Source: DATHZQ01 sp035458525
GTDB lineage: Bacteria > Actinomycetota > Acidimicrobiia > Spongiisociales > UBA5794
Direction of reading: 5' to 3'
DNA length: 64,000 nucleotides
Assembly: GCA_035458525.1 (NCBI GenBank)
Contig: DATHZQ010000051.1
Location: 30,646 to 94,645, forward strand
The notes beneath the pieces are model-generated. The model saw only the letters and a list, made by a program, of their open reading frames with translations, made no database searches and was not told the DNA's origin. Numbering within the stretch: position 1 is the first letter of the stretch; every line of letters starts with the position of its first letter. Shown here one piece after another: positions 1-9,000 of the stretch. The position numbers and the translations under genes were made by a program.

Positions 1-214
1 GAGGTCGGAGGTTGCAGGGTTGTACGGAGATGCGCTTCGAGTTCGCGTGACGCAAGCGCCGGAGAGGGGTCGGGCGAACGTCGCCGCCGGCGAACTCCTG
101 ACGCAGGCGCTCGGGGCGCGGGTGGAGCTGGTCGGGGGAGCGACCTCCCGCCGCAAGCGGTTCCGCGCCATGGGACTTTCGGCCGGTGCGGTGCGGGCTG
201 CGCTGGGTGTATGA
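1..214 (+). CDS. DUF167/YggU family protein, 5' truncated
   Basis: This is the C-terminal part of a DUF167 (YggU) protein, a small conserved family of unknown function. The frame is open from base 2 and runs into the window edge, so the true start lies upstream. The visible residues carry the family pattern: a GDALRVRV strand, then APERGRANVA, which matches the P-x-x-G-x-A-N signature of the family, and a C-terminal helix ending in ALGV. The stop lies about 75 bases before the start of the DksA-like gene. Family assignment is fairly secure; no role can be read from the sequence. Confidence 0.8.
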   Translation, partial: RSEVAGLYGDALRVRVTQAPERGRANVAAGELLTQALGARVELVGGATSRRKRFRAMGLSAGAVRAALGV

Positions 215-288
215 GAGGCACACGAGGTGCGGCGACGCGCTCATTCCGCCTGCGCGGTGGTATGGTCCCGCTCCGCAAAGGAGGTTCC

Positions 289-660
289 ATGACTCGGCAG
301 CTCGCCGAATCGACCCTCAAGAGGCTGCGCGCCAAGCTGGAAGAGGAACGCGACCGGCTGACGCACGTGATCGAGGAGTTCGAGCGGCAGCGCGAGCTCA
401 CGCGCTTGGCCGAGACGAGTTCGGAGCACGCCGCCGATCCTGACAGCGCAGATGGCGGTTCGCTGGCCTTCGAGATGGAAATGGACCTCTCCAAGCAGCA
501 GAACGCTCAGGAGTTGCTCGACAAGGTCAATCATGCGTTCGTCCGCATGGATCAAGGCCTCTACGGCATCTGCGAGGTCACCGGCAAGCCCATTCCCATA
601 GCCCGTCTCGAGGCGCTGCCGTACGCCACGACGTTGGTCGAGTGGGCGCACAGGGTCTGA
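289..660 (+). CDS. TraR/DksA-family protein with degenerate zinc finger
   Basis: A 123-residue protein of the DksA/TraR type, a family that binds the RNA polymerase secondary channel and modulates transcription initiation. An N-terminal coiled coil (about residues 8-45) leads into a long helix and a C-terminal segment aligned with the DksA zinc finger (YGICEVTGKPIPIARLEALP, residues 92-111). Only one of the four expected cysteines remains (C95); the partners are replaced by T and by LVEW near the end, so zinc binding is unlikely. The start is ATG 289, preceded by AAAGGAGG at 278-285; upstream in-frame codons lack such a site. The 3' end overlaps lspA by 19 bases, suggesting translational coupling. 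The regulatory role is inferred from the family only. Confidence 0.8.
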   Translation: MTRQLAESTLKRLRAKLEEERDRLTHVIEEFERQRELTRLAETSSEHAADPDSADGGSLAFEMEMDLSKQQNAQELLDKVNHAFVRMDQGLYGICEVTGKPIPIARLEALPYATTLVEWAHRV

Positions 661-1115
661 CCCGGCAACGGCTCACCTTCCTGGTTGCAGGTGTGGTCGT
701 GGTGCTCGACCAGCTCACGAAGGCGTGGGCGGTCTCGGCGCTCGCCGATGAGCGCATCACCGTCATCGAGGGCTTCCTCGAGTTCCGCTTGACGCGCAAC
801 ACCGGCGCCGCGTTCTCGAGCTTCCAAGGACTCGGCCCGCTCATCGCCATCCTGGCCGTCGGCGTCGTGGGATGGATCACGATGATGCTGCGTGGCAATC
901 CGCGTCCGCTCGAGGCTTGGGCGCTGGCGCTGGTTCTCGGCGGTGCGCTCGGCAATCTCCTCGATCGGATCGTTCGTGGCGACGGCTTCCTCGACGGGGC
1001 CGTGATCGATTTCATCGACTTGTGGTTCATCCCCACGTTCAACATCGCCGACATGGCGATCACGTTCGGGGCGGGGTTGCTGCTCCTTGCGGCTCTGCTC
1101 AGCGAGCGATCGTGA
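642..1115 (+). CDS. lspA: Signal peptidase II (prolipoprotein signal peptidase)
   Basis: A 157-residue integral membrane aspartyl protease that cleaves the signal peptide of diacylglyceryl-modified prolipoproteins. Four hydrophobic segments are visible (about residues 11-32, 62-83, 92-107 and 133-153). The two catalytic aspartates fall in the family motifs GNLLDR (D108) and NIADM (D137), and the TRNTGAAF motif is at residues 51-58. It starts at GTG 642 inside the end of the DksA-like gene and ends in a GTGA overlap with the pseudouridine synthase gene, so the three are probably one operon. Several lipoproteins encoded in this window (cytochrome, sugar dehydrogenase-like protein, ABC binding protein) would be its substrates. 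Confidence 0.95.
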   Translation: MGAQGLTRQRLTFLVAGVVVVLDQLTKAWAVSALADERITVIEGFLEFRLTRNTGAAFSSFQGLGPLIAILAVGVVGWITMMLRGNPRPLEAWALALVLGGALGNLLDRIVRGDGFLDGAVIDFIDLWFIPTFNIADMAITFGAGLLLLAALLSERS

Positions 1116-2080
1116 CCGAGAACAGACAGCGGCCGGTGCCTGCAGACCTCGAAGGGGTGCGCGCCGATCGAGCGGTGGCCCAGATGTTCGAACTCAGCAG
1201 AAACGCCGTGCGTACCTTGATCGACGATGGTGCGGTGCTCATCGATGGCAGCGCGGCAGTGCCCGCCCAACGGCTCGCTGCCGGTCAGATCGTCACGGCG
1301 ACGATTCCCGAGCCCCCACCCCGGCTCGAGCCTGCGCCGGTGCCGTTCGACGTGGTGTACCTCGACGACGACGTGCTCGTCGTCGACAAGCCCGCGGGAC
1401 TGGTGGTGCATCCGGGGGCCGGAACCACGGCACCGACCTTGGTGGCCGGCGTGGTGCACCGGTTTCCCGACCAAGCCGGCCTCGAGGCGGAACGCTGGGG
1501 TCTGGTGCACCGACTGGATCGCGACACGTCGGGTCTGCTCGTCGTAGCCCGGACTTCCACGGCGTTCCGGGCACTCCAGACGGCGCTCAGGGCACGGTCC
1601 GTTGCTCGCACCTATCTGGCGCTGGTCGAGGGAGTACCCGACAGCGCTCGGGGCACCATCGATGCACCGCTCGGGAGGGATCCCCACCAGCCGACCAAAG
1701 TCGCCGTGCTCCGCGACGGCCGAGTGGCCAGGACCCATTTCCGGCGGGTCGCGGGGTGGCCCTCCACAACGCTGCTCGAGGTGCGACTCGAGACGGGCCG
1801 AACCCACCAGATCCGGGTCCATCTGGCGTCGATCGGTCACCCGGTCATCGGCGACTCGGCCTATGGCGGCCGGCGCCGCGCCCATCCGGCTGACGCGGGT
1901 CGCCAGTGGCTCCACGCAGCCCGGCTCGAGTTCGCCCACCCGACCACCGGAGTCGCCGTCTGCGCCGTTTCGCCGCCTCCGCCCGATCTGACGGCATCGC
2001 TCGACGGCCTCGGAGTCCCGGAGACAGGGGCGATCCCTTCGTGGCAGGAGTTGCTGGGGACGACGACGCCTTCGCCGTGA
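1112..2080 (+). CDS. RluD-type 23S rRNA pseudouridine synthase
   Basis: A 322-residue RluA/RluD-family enzyme that isomerises uridines to pseudouridine, most likely in 23S rRNA. An S4 RNA-binding domain occupies about residues 12-65 and the catalytic domain follows, with the signature HRLDRDTSG at 133-141 (D136 is the expected catalytic Asp) and the RTHQIRVHL motif further on. GTG 1112 is chosen because it overlaps the lspA stop as GTGA and places the S4 domain directly after the start; the frame is open far upstream but antisense-like there. Lsp followed by this synthase is a common bacterial gene pair. The exact target uridines cannot be told from sequence. Confidence 0.9.
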   Translation: MTENRQRPVPADLEGVRADRAVAQMFELSRNAVRTLIDDGAVLIDGSAAVPAQRLAAGQIVTATIPEPPPRLEPAPVPFDVVYLDDDVLVVDKPAGLVVHPGAGTTAPTLVAGVVHRFPDQAGLEAERWGLVHRLDRDTSGLLVVARTSTAFRALQTALRARSVARTYLALVEGVPDSARGTIDAPLGRDPHQPTKVAVLRDGRVARTHFRRVAGWPSTTLLEVRLETGRTHQIRVHLASIGHPVIGDSAYGGRRRAHPADAGRQWLHAARLEFAHPTTGVAVCAVSPPPPDLTASLDGLGVPETGAIPSWQELLGTTTPSP

Positions 2081-2117
2081 CCGCCGCCTAATCTCACGCA
2101 CGTCCCGGGAGGAGCAC

Positions 2118-3623
2118 ATGGCAGGGCATTACGAGCGGTTGTCGTATCTCGACGCCTCGTTCTTTGCGCTCGAGTCGCGTTCCACGCACATGCACGTGGC
2201 CGCGTTGACGGTGTTCGAGGCAGGTGCCTTGCAGACCGAGGACGGCGGCATCGACAGCGCGCGCATCAGGCGCTTCGTCGAGTCGCGCCTCCACCTGATG
2301 CCGCGATATCGCCAGCGGTTGGCGTACGTGCCGTTCGAACAGGCCCCGGTCTGGGTGGACGACGAGTACTTCAACATCGACTATCACGTACGTCACACGA
2401 GCCTGCCGCGACCCGGAGATCGCGAGGAGCTGCTGGCACTGATGGGCCGACTCGCCTCGCAGCAGCTGGACCGCTCGAAGCCCTTGTGGGAGATGTGGGT
2501 CGTCGAGGGCCTCGCGGAGGATCGCTTTGCGCTGATCTCCAAGACCCACCATTCGATGATCGACGGCATCTCTGGCGTTGATCTCATGACCGTCCTCCTC
2601 AACCTGATGCCCGTCAGCGAAGTCGACGAGCCTCCGCCATATGAACCACGGCCTGCTCCCAACGGGACCGAGCTCGTCGTCCGGGAGACGGCACGCCGGG
2701 TGGGTTCGGCGCTGAACACCATGCGCAGCGTCCGCAGGATGAGGGGCGAAGCGCAGTCCATCGCCATGGGCGGCGTGCGACGGGTGCGGGCCATGGGCTA
2801 CTCGCTGTCGTCGGGCTGGCTGACCCCGGCCAGCAAGACACCCGTCAACGGCACGGTCGGCCCCAACCGACGTTTCGGAACCCTGGAGTTGCCGCTGGCG
2901 GACGTCAAGAAGGTCAAGAACGCGCTCGGTGGCTCGGTCAACGACGTGGTGCTCGCCACCGTTGCCGGTGCGATGCAGCGCTATTTCGACGAGACCGACG
3001 GCGTGTCGTTGCCCGACGATTTCAGGGTCATGGCGCCCGTCTCGGTCCGCACGGCCGATCAGCGGGGAACGCTCGGCAACCAGGTCGCCATGTGGCTCGT
3101 CAGCCTGCCGGTAGCCGAACCGGACCCGGTCAAGCGACTCGAATTGGTGATCGAAGAGACCGACCGGTTGAAGCGCACCGACCAAGCGCTCGGCGCCGCC
3201 TCGCTCGTACGGCTCAGCGCAGGCGCTCCCATCACGCTGGTTTCGCTGGCCAGCCGGCTCGCCGCGAACGCCCGTCCGTTCAACATGACGGTCACCAACG
3301 TGCCCGGGCCCCAGTTCCCGCTCTACCTGTTGGAGGCGAAGCTGCTGTCCACCTATCCACTGGTGCCACTGTGGTCGGGCCACGGAGCGGGGATCGCCCT
3401 CTTCAGCTACGACGGGACGTTGTTCTGGGGTCTCAACGCAGACTGGGACGTGGTGCCCGACGTCGATGTGCTTGCCACAGCCATCGCAGCGTCCTTTGCC
3501 GAACTCGTCGACGCATCGGAGGGGCGAGCGCCCAAGCGTGCCAAGAAGAAGGCGCCCAAGAAGCGACCCCCAATGGGGGCGGCGCCGAAGCAGGCAGACG
3601 TCGACGCCTCGACCAGCGCCTGA
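2118..3623 (+). CDS. Wax ester synthase/diacylglycerol acyltransferase (WS/DGAT)
   Basis: A 501-residue member of the bacterial WS/DGAT family, which transfers acyl groups from acyl-CoA to diacylglycerol or fatty alcohol to make storage lipids. The active-site motif HHSMIDG is at residues 144-150, with the typical N-terminal LSYLDASF segment and the later NDVVLA and NVPGP motifs. It starts at ATG 2118 behind GGGAGGAG. The last 30 residues form a lysine/proline-rich tail (KRAKKKAPKKRPP) that is not part of the fold. The stop codon abuts that of the convergent phosphofructokinase, the two stops forming TGATCA. Substrate preference cannot be decided from the sequence. Confidence 0.93.
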   Translation: MAGHYERLSYLDASFFALESRSTHMHVAALTVFEAGALQTEDGGIDSARIRRFVESRLHLMPRYRQRLAYVPFEQAPVWVDDEYFNIDYHVRHTSLPRPGDREELLALMGRLASQQLDRSKPLWEMWVVEGLAEDRFALISKTHHSMIDGISGVDLMTVLLNLMPVSEVDEPPPYEPRPAPNGTELVVRETARRVGSALNTMRSVRRMRGEAQSIAMGGVRRVRAMGYSLSSGWLTPASKTPVNGTVGPNRRFGTLELPLADVKKVKNALGGSVNDVVLATVAGAMQRYFDETDGVSLPDDFRVMAPVSVRTADQRGTLGNQVAMWLVSLPVAEPDPVKRLELVIEETDRLKRTDQALGAASLVRLSAGAPITLVSLASRLAANARPFNMTVTNVPGPQFPLYLLEAKLLSTYPLVPLWSGHGAGIALFSYDGTLFWGLNADWDVVPDVDVLATAIAASFAELVDASEGRAPKRAKKKAPKKRPPMGAAPKQADVDASTSA

Positions 3624-4661
3624 TCAGCTGAAGAACGTGTGGGCGACGTCGTAGATCTCGGCAGGCACACCCCGGATCTCGGCACACGCCTCCTCCATCG
3701 GCACGGGCACGATCGCTGCACTGCGGAGTGCCGCCATCACCCCTGTCTGCCCCTGGCAGGCGTAGTCGGCCGCAGCCACGCCGAGCCGGGTGGCGAGCAC
3801 CCGGTCGAATGCCGTTGGCGTTCCACCACGCTGGATGTGCCCGAGCACCGAGACTCTCGTTTCGAAACTCGTGCGCTCCTCGATCTCGGCGGCAATGGCA
3901 TAGCCCACGCCCCCGAGCCGGTCGAAGCCGAACGCATCCTTCTTGACGTCGACGACAGTGCCGGCGGGTGGCGTCACGCCTTCGGCGACCACGACGATCG
4001 AGTACTTCTTCCCCCGTCGATGGCGCGCCCGCACGATCTTGGAGATCTCGTCCAGGTCGTAGTCGATCTCGGGGATCAGAATCGAATCCGCCCCACCGGA
4101 GATGCCGGCATACGCCGCAATCCATCCCTTGGTCCGGCCCATCACCTCGACGACGATCACCCGATTGTGGGCTTCGGCCGTGCTGGCGAGGCGGTCGATG
4201 GCGTCGCTGGCGATCTGGACCGCCGTGTCGAACCCGAACGTCATGTCCGTGCCGTTGATGTCGTTGTCGATCGTTTTGGGGACGCCGATCACCGGTAGGC
4301 CCTCTTCGGAGAGCCGGAGTGCCGACCGCAACGTGCCGTCGCCGCCGATGACGATCAGTGCGTCGATCCCGTTGCGCTGGATGGTGCGTTTGCAGCTGGC
4401 GTAGCCGTCGCCGTGGACGTACGGATCCATCCGTGACGTCCCGAGGATGGTGCCGCCGCGGGTGAGGATGCCGCGCACGGCGTCGCGATCGAGCGCGACG
4501 GTGTCTCCCTCCATCAAGCCTTCCCAACCATTGAGGATCCCGACGACCTCTGCGTCGTGTACCTCGGTGGCACGGGTTGCCACGGCGCGGATCACCGCGT
4601 TCAGGCCGGGGCAGTCGCCCCCGGCCGTCAGCACTCCGATGACCTTCGGGCTGTCACTCAT
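3624..4661 (-). CDS. pfkA: 6-phosphofructokinase, ATP-type donor signature
   Basis: A 345-residue group III phosphofructokinase, the committing step of glycolysis. Visible motifs are GGDCPGLNAVIR (14-25), GGDGT (106-110), PKTIDNDINGTD (128-139) and MGRTKGWIA. In this family the residue after GGD separates donors: glycine, as here, is found in ATP enzymes, aspartate in PPi enzymes. The Lys in PKTIDND is typical of actinobacterial members including ATP-dependent ones. ATP use is therefore the best prediction. It lies 43 bases downstream of a second phosphofructokinase on the same strand and is probably co-transcribed with it. Confidence 0.93.
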   Translation of the reverse strand: MSDSPKVIGVLTAGGDCPGLNAVIRAVATRATEVHDAEVVGILNGWEGLMEGDTVALDRDAVRGILTRGGTILGTSRMDPYVHGDGYASCKRTIQRNGIDALIVIGGDGTLRSALRLSEEGLPVIGVPKTIDNDINGTDMTFGFDTAVQIASDAIDRLASTAEAHNRVIVVEVMGRTKGWIAAYAGISGGADSILIPEIDYDLDEISKIVRARHRRGKKYSIVVVAEGVTPPAGTVVDVKKDAFGFDRLGGVGYAIAAEIEERTSFETRVSVLGHIQRGGTPTAFDRVLATRLGVAAADYACQGQTGVMAALRSAAIVPVPMEEACAEIRGVPAEIYDVAHTFFS

Positions 4662-4704
4662 TGCGTCGTCCTCATCCGGCGGCAGCTCTCTGTCGTCTGA
4701 ACGC

Positions 4705-5853
4705 TCAATACAGGAACATCGGCTTGCCGGTCACGTGGCGCACTTTGGGTAGGTACTCCTCGGAGTCGTAGAGCTCGGTCACGTCAACACGCTTCACGCC
4801 TTCCTTCGTCACCGAGATCGGCACATGGGTGTAGGTGCCGCCGCGCAACGCGACCATTCTTCCCGTGGCGCCCTCGACCGCGAGGTCCGCAGCCATCACT
4901 GCGTAGTTGGTGGCGACCATCAGGTCGAGAGAATCGGGGCTGCCCGAGCGCATCAGGTAGGCGACCTGCTGGTTGATGATGCCTTCGCCGGTCTTCTGTT
5001 TGAGCAGTTCACCGGTGGTCTGTCCGATGCCGCCGAGTTTGCGGTGGCCGTACGCATCTGCCTCGCCCGACAGTGCCATCTCGCCCCCGATGATCGTGGC
5101 GCCCTCGCTGATCGTCACCATGGCGTAGTGGGACGGATTGCGTGCTTTGTCCTGCATGATGAGGTCGGCGAGCCGGTCGATGTCGAACGGAACCTCGGAG
5201 ATCAACGCCCGGTCTACGCCGGCGAGGTAAGCCGTGATCAGTGAGGTCTCACCCGAGTAGCGGCCGAACAACTCGACAACGGCGATGCGCTCGTGAGATC
5301 CCGTCGACGTTCGCAGGTTGTGGATGAACTGCACGCCGCGGGTCACCGCCGTGGAGAAGCCGATGCAGTAGTCGGTGCCGTGGACGTCGTTGTCCATCGT
5401 CTTCGGGATGGCGATGACCGGTACGCCCTCCTCGTGCATGCGGAGGCCGTACGACAACGTGTCGTCACCGCCGATCGGGATGAGCACGTCGATGCCCTGC
5501 GATTCGAGGACGCGCAGCGCATGTTCGGTGAAGTCGTAGGGGCCCTCTCCGACGGCTTGGTCGGCCAGGAAGTCCGGGACTTCGCTGGCACGAACCTTGC
5601 CGGGGTTCGTCCGCGAGGTGTGGAGAAACGTGCCGCCGGTACGGTCGACCGTGCGTACGCGCCCCGGGTCGAGGGGCCAGAAGTGGTGCGGGAACGTATC
5701 GGGCTCATCGGGGTTGGCGTAGAGGAGCCCGCCCCAGCCGCGGCGGATACCGACGACGTCGTGGCCCTCTTCGTGGACCCGATTGACGACGGCTTTGATA
5801 CAAGGATTGAGGCCCGGGACGTCGCCGCCGCCGGTCAGTATTCCGATGCGCAT
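4705..5853 (-). CDS. 6-phosphofructokinase, pyrophosphate-type donor signature
   Basis: A 382-residue phosphofructokinase distinct from its neighbour. It carries TGGGDVPGLN (7-16), GGDDT (128-132) and PKTMDNDVHGTDYCIGF (150-166). Aspartate in GGDD together with lysine in PKTMDND is the combination described for pyrophosphate-dependent enzymes, so this is predicted to be a reversible PPi-dependent phosphofructokinase. The start is ATG 5853 with AGGGAG a few bases upstream; the much longer open frame towards higher coordinates is antisense to dnaE. A 207-base gap separates it from the divergent dnaE. With the ATP-type gene next door the cell would have both a one-way and a reversible fructose-6-phosphate step. 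Confidence 0.9.
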   Translation of the reverse strand: MRIGILTGGGDVPGLNPCIKAVVNRVHEEGHDVVGIRRGWGGLLYANPDEPDTFPHHFWPLDPGRVRTVDRTGGTFLHTSRTNPGKVRASEVPDFLADQAVGEGPYDFTEHALRVLESQGIDVLIPIGGDDTLSYGLRMHEEGVPVIAIPKTMDNDVHGTDYCIGFSTAVTRGVQFIHNLRTSTGSHERIAVVELFGRYSGETSLITAYLAGVDRALISEVPFDIDRLADLIMQDKARNPSHYAMVTISEGATIIGGEMALSGEADAYGHRKLGGIGQTTGELLKQKTGEGIINQQVAYLMRSGSPDSLDLMVATNYAVMAADLAVEGATGRMVALRGGTYTHVPISVTKEGVKRVDVTELYDSEEYLPKVRHVTGKPMFLY

Positions 5854-6060
5854 CAGGACTCCCTGGTGGATCGTTCGAGGGGACGGCCGCAGGCTAGTGC
5901 TGCCCGGTCGGATCGAAACGTGGTTGGCGGTGCCGGGCCCGCCGCAGCCACGGATCTCGTCGATTCGCCGGCCGTAGCCCTGCAATTCGCGGTGTCGCAG
6001 GTCATCTTGCAGCGTGCTTACATAGGTGTAGTTCGATCGTCGGTGGAGGATCCCTCGGGC

Positions 6061-9000
6061 ATGAGCAGCTTCGCCCATCTGCATGTGCATACCGAGTTCT
6101 CGATGCTGGACGGTGCGGCCAGGGTCCACGACCTCGTCAACGCCGTTGCCGCAGACGGACAGCCTGCCGTGGCAATCACCGATCACGGGGTGATGTACGG
6201 AGTCGTCGACTTCATCAAGGCCGCCAAAGGCGCCGACATCACCCCGATCATCGGAATCGAGGCATACCTCACACCAGGCTCTCGCTTCGATCGGCCACCA
6301 CGGCGTGACGACGTCCGCTACCACATGACGATGCTGGCCTACAACGAGACCGGCTATCGCAATCTCATGGCGCTGTCGTCGCAGGCCTATCTCGATGGGT
6401 TCTACTACAAGCCGCGCATGGACGCTGAGCTGCTGTCCCGCCACGCCGAGGGCATCATCGCCACCACCGGCTGCCTGGGCGGCCACGTACCCCAGTTGCT
6501 CGCTCCCGATGCTTCGAGCGAGGAAGGCAACACCGGCCAGGTGCGCGACTACGCGGCCGCTGTCGAGGCCGCTGCGATGTACCAGGACATCTTCGGCAAG
6601 GACAACTTCTTCATCGAGATCCAAGACCACGGTATCGCGGCGCAGCGCAAGATCATGGCCGACCTGCTGCAGATCTCGAAGGACGTCAACATCCCGCTGC
6701 TTGCGGCCAACGACAGCCATTACACCTATGCCGCCGAGTCCGACTCGCATGACGTGCTGCTCTGCATTCAGACGGGTGCGAACAAATCGGACGAAAACCG
6801 GTTCCGATTCCACTCGCAGGAGTTCTACGTCAAGTCGGCCGGCGAAATGCGGGCGCTGTTCCCCGAGGCGGAATACCCCGGTGCGTGCGACAACACATTG
6901 CTGATCGCCGAGCGCGTCGATTTCGATCTCGAGTTCGGCACGATCCTGCTGCCACACTTCCCTGTCGAGGACGGTCACGACGAGCAGTCCTACCTGCGTG
7001 AGCTCGTCATGGAGGGCGCCAAGCAGCGGTACGGCCCGCTCCTGTCGGACGAGGCAGCCGAGCGCATCGAGTACGAGCTTCGGGTCATCGATGAGATGGG
7101 CTTCAACGCCTACTTCCTCATCGTGTGGGACCTCATCCGCTACGCCACCGAGCAGGGGATCCGCACCGGACCGGGCCGGGGGAGTGCAGCCGGCTCGATC
7201 GTGGCCTACTGCCTGGGTATCACGAAGCTCGACCCCCTGGCGTACGGGCTGATCTTCGAGCGGTTCCTGAACCCCGGCCGCCGCGAGATGCCCGACATCG
7301 ACATGGACTTCGACGAGCGGTATCGGGGTGACATGATCCGCTACTGCGCGGACCGGTACGGCTCGGATCACGTCGCCCAGATCATCACGTTCTCGACCAT
7401 CAAGGGACGCCAGGCGCTGCGCGATGCAGCACGGGTGCTCGGGTATCCCTACGGGCTGGGCGACAAGGTGGCGAAGCTCATGCCGCCGGCGATTCTGGGC
7501 CGTGAAGCAAGCCTCGATCAGTGCCTCAACGAGCCCGACCGCGAGGCCGCACAGAACGTCAAGGATTGGTACGTAGCCGCGTCGGGGTTCCGCGAGGAAT
7601 ACGACACCAACGCGGAGGCCCGCGAGGTGATCGAGACGGCGCGGGGCCTCGAAGGGCTGCGCCGCCAGGACTCGATTCACGCTGCGGCGGTCGTGATCTC
7701 ACCGATGCCGCTGCAGGAGATCGTTCCCGTGCAGCGGAAGGGTGACGACGCCGAGGTCGTCACCCAGTACGAGATGCACGGCGTCGAGGCGCTCGGCCTG
7801 CTCAAGATGGACTTCCTCGGCCTCCGCAACCTCGCCACGATCGAGCGAGCGCTGGAGCTGATCGAGCGCACGACGGGCGAGCGGATCGACATCGATGCGA
7901 TCCCGCTGGACGATCCCAAGGTCTTCAGCATGCTGCAAGAAGGCGACTCGATGGGCGTCTTCCAGTTCGAGGGCGGGCCGATGCGAGCGTTGATGCGCAA
8001 CTTGAAGCCCGAGGCGTTCGAGCACCTCGTAGCCCTCAACGCCCTCTATCGCCCGGGTCCGTTGGGTGCCGGCATGCACTTGGAATACGCCGATCGCAAG
8101 AACGGGCGCAGCGAGGTGGAATACCTCCATCCCGATCTCGAGCCGGTCCTGAGGGACACGTTCGGCATCATGGTCTTCCAGGAACAGGTCATGCAGGTCG
8201 CACAACGGATGGCCGGCTTCTCGATGGTCGAGGCGGATGCACTGCGCAAGGCCATGGGCAAGAAGATCCCCGCCGTCATGAAGCAGCAGGAGGAGAAGTT
8301 CGTCGCCGGCACCGTGGCACAGGGCCACGACGAGGCGCTGGGCATCGAACTCTTCGAACTGATCGCCTACTTCGCCGGGTACGGCTTCAACAAGTCGCAC
8401 TCCGCCGCCTACGGGCTCGTTGCGTACCAAACGGCATGGCTGAAGGCGCACTATCCGGCGGAGTACATGGCGGCGCTGCTCACGGCGTCGAAGCGGGACA
8501 AGGATCGGACCGCGCTCTACCTGCACGAATGTCGCACCATGGGCCTCAAAGTGCTGGTGCCAGACGTCAACCGCTCCGAGTCGGACTTCGCCGCCGTCGA
8601 GGGTGACATCACGTTCGGGATGTCCGCAGTGCGCAACGTGGGCGAGGCCGTCGTGGGTCAGATTGTCGCCGAACGCGAGAAGAACGGCCCGTACAAGACG
8701 TTCCAGGAGTTCATCGACCGGGTCGACCTGTCGGTACTCAACAAGCGGACGATCGAGTCGCTGATCAAGGCGGGGGCGTTCGACTCGTTGGGCTACACCC
8801 GCCGCGGGCTCCTCGAACGTTCGCTCGATCTGCTGGACGCCACGGTGTCCCGGCGTCGTGCCGAGGACATGGGCCAGTACAGCCTCTTCGGCGGCAGCGA
8901 ATCCCAGGTCGACGAGGTGCCGGTCGACATTCCGGAGACCACCTGGGACAAGCGCACGCGGCTCGGTTTCGAGAAGGAGATGCTCGGCCTGTATGTGTCC

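Noticed and set aside
578..2119. Long minus-strand frame of more than 500 codons opposite lspA and the pseudouridine synthase
   Set aside because: It is antisense to well-supported genes, is Arg-rich and has no family-like motifs; typical of high-GC antisense frames.
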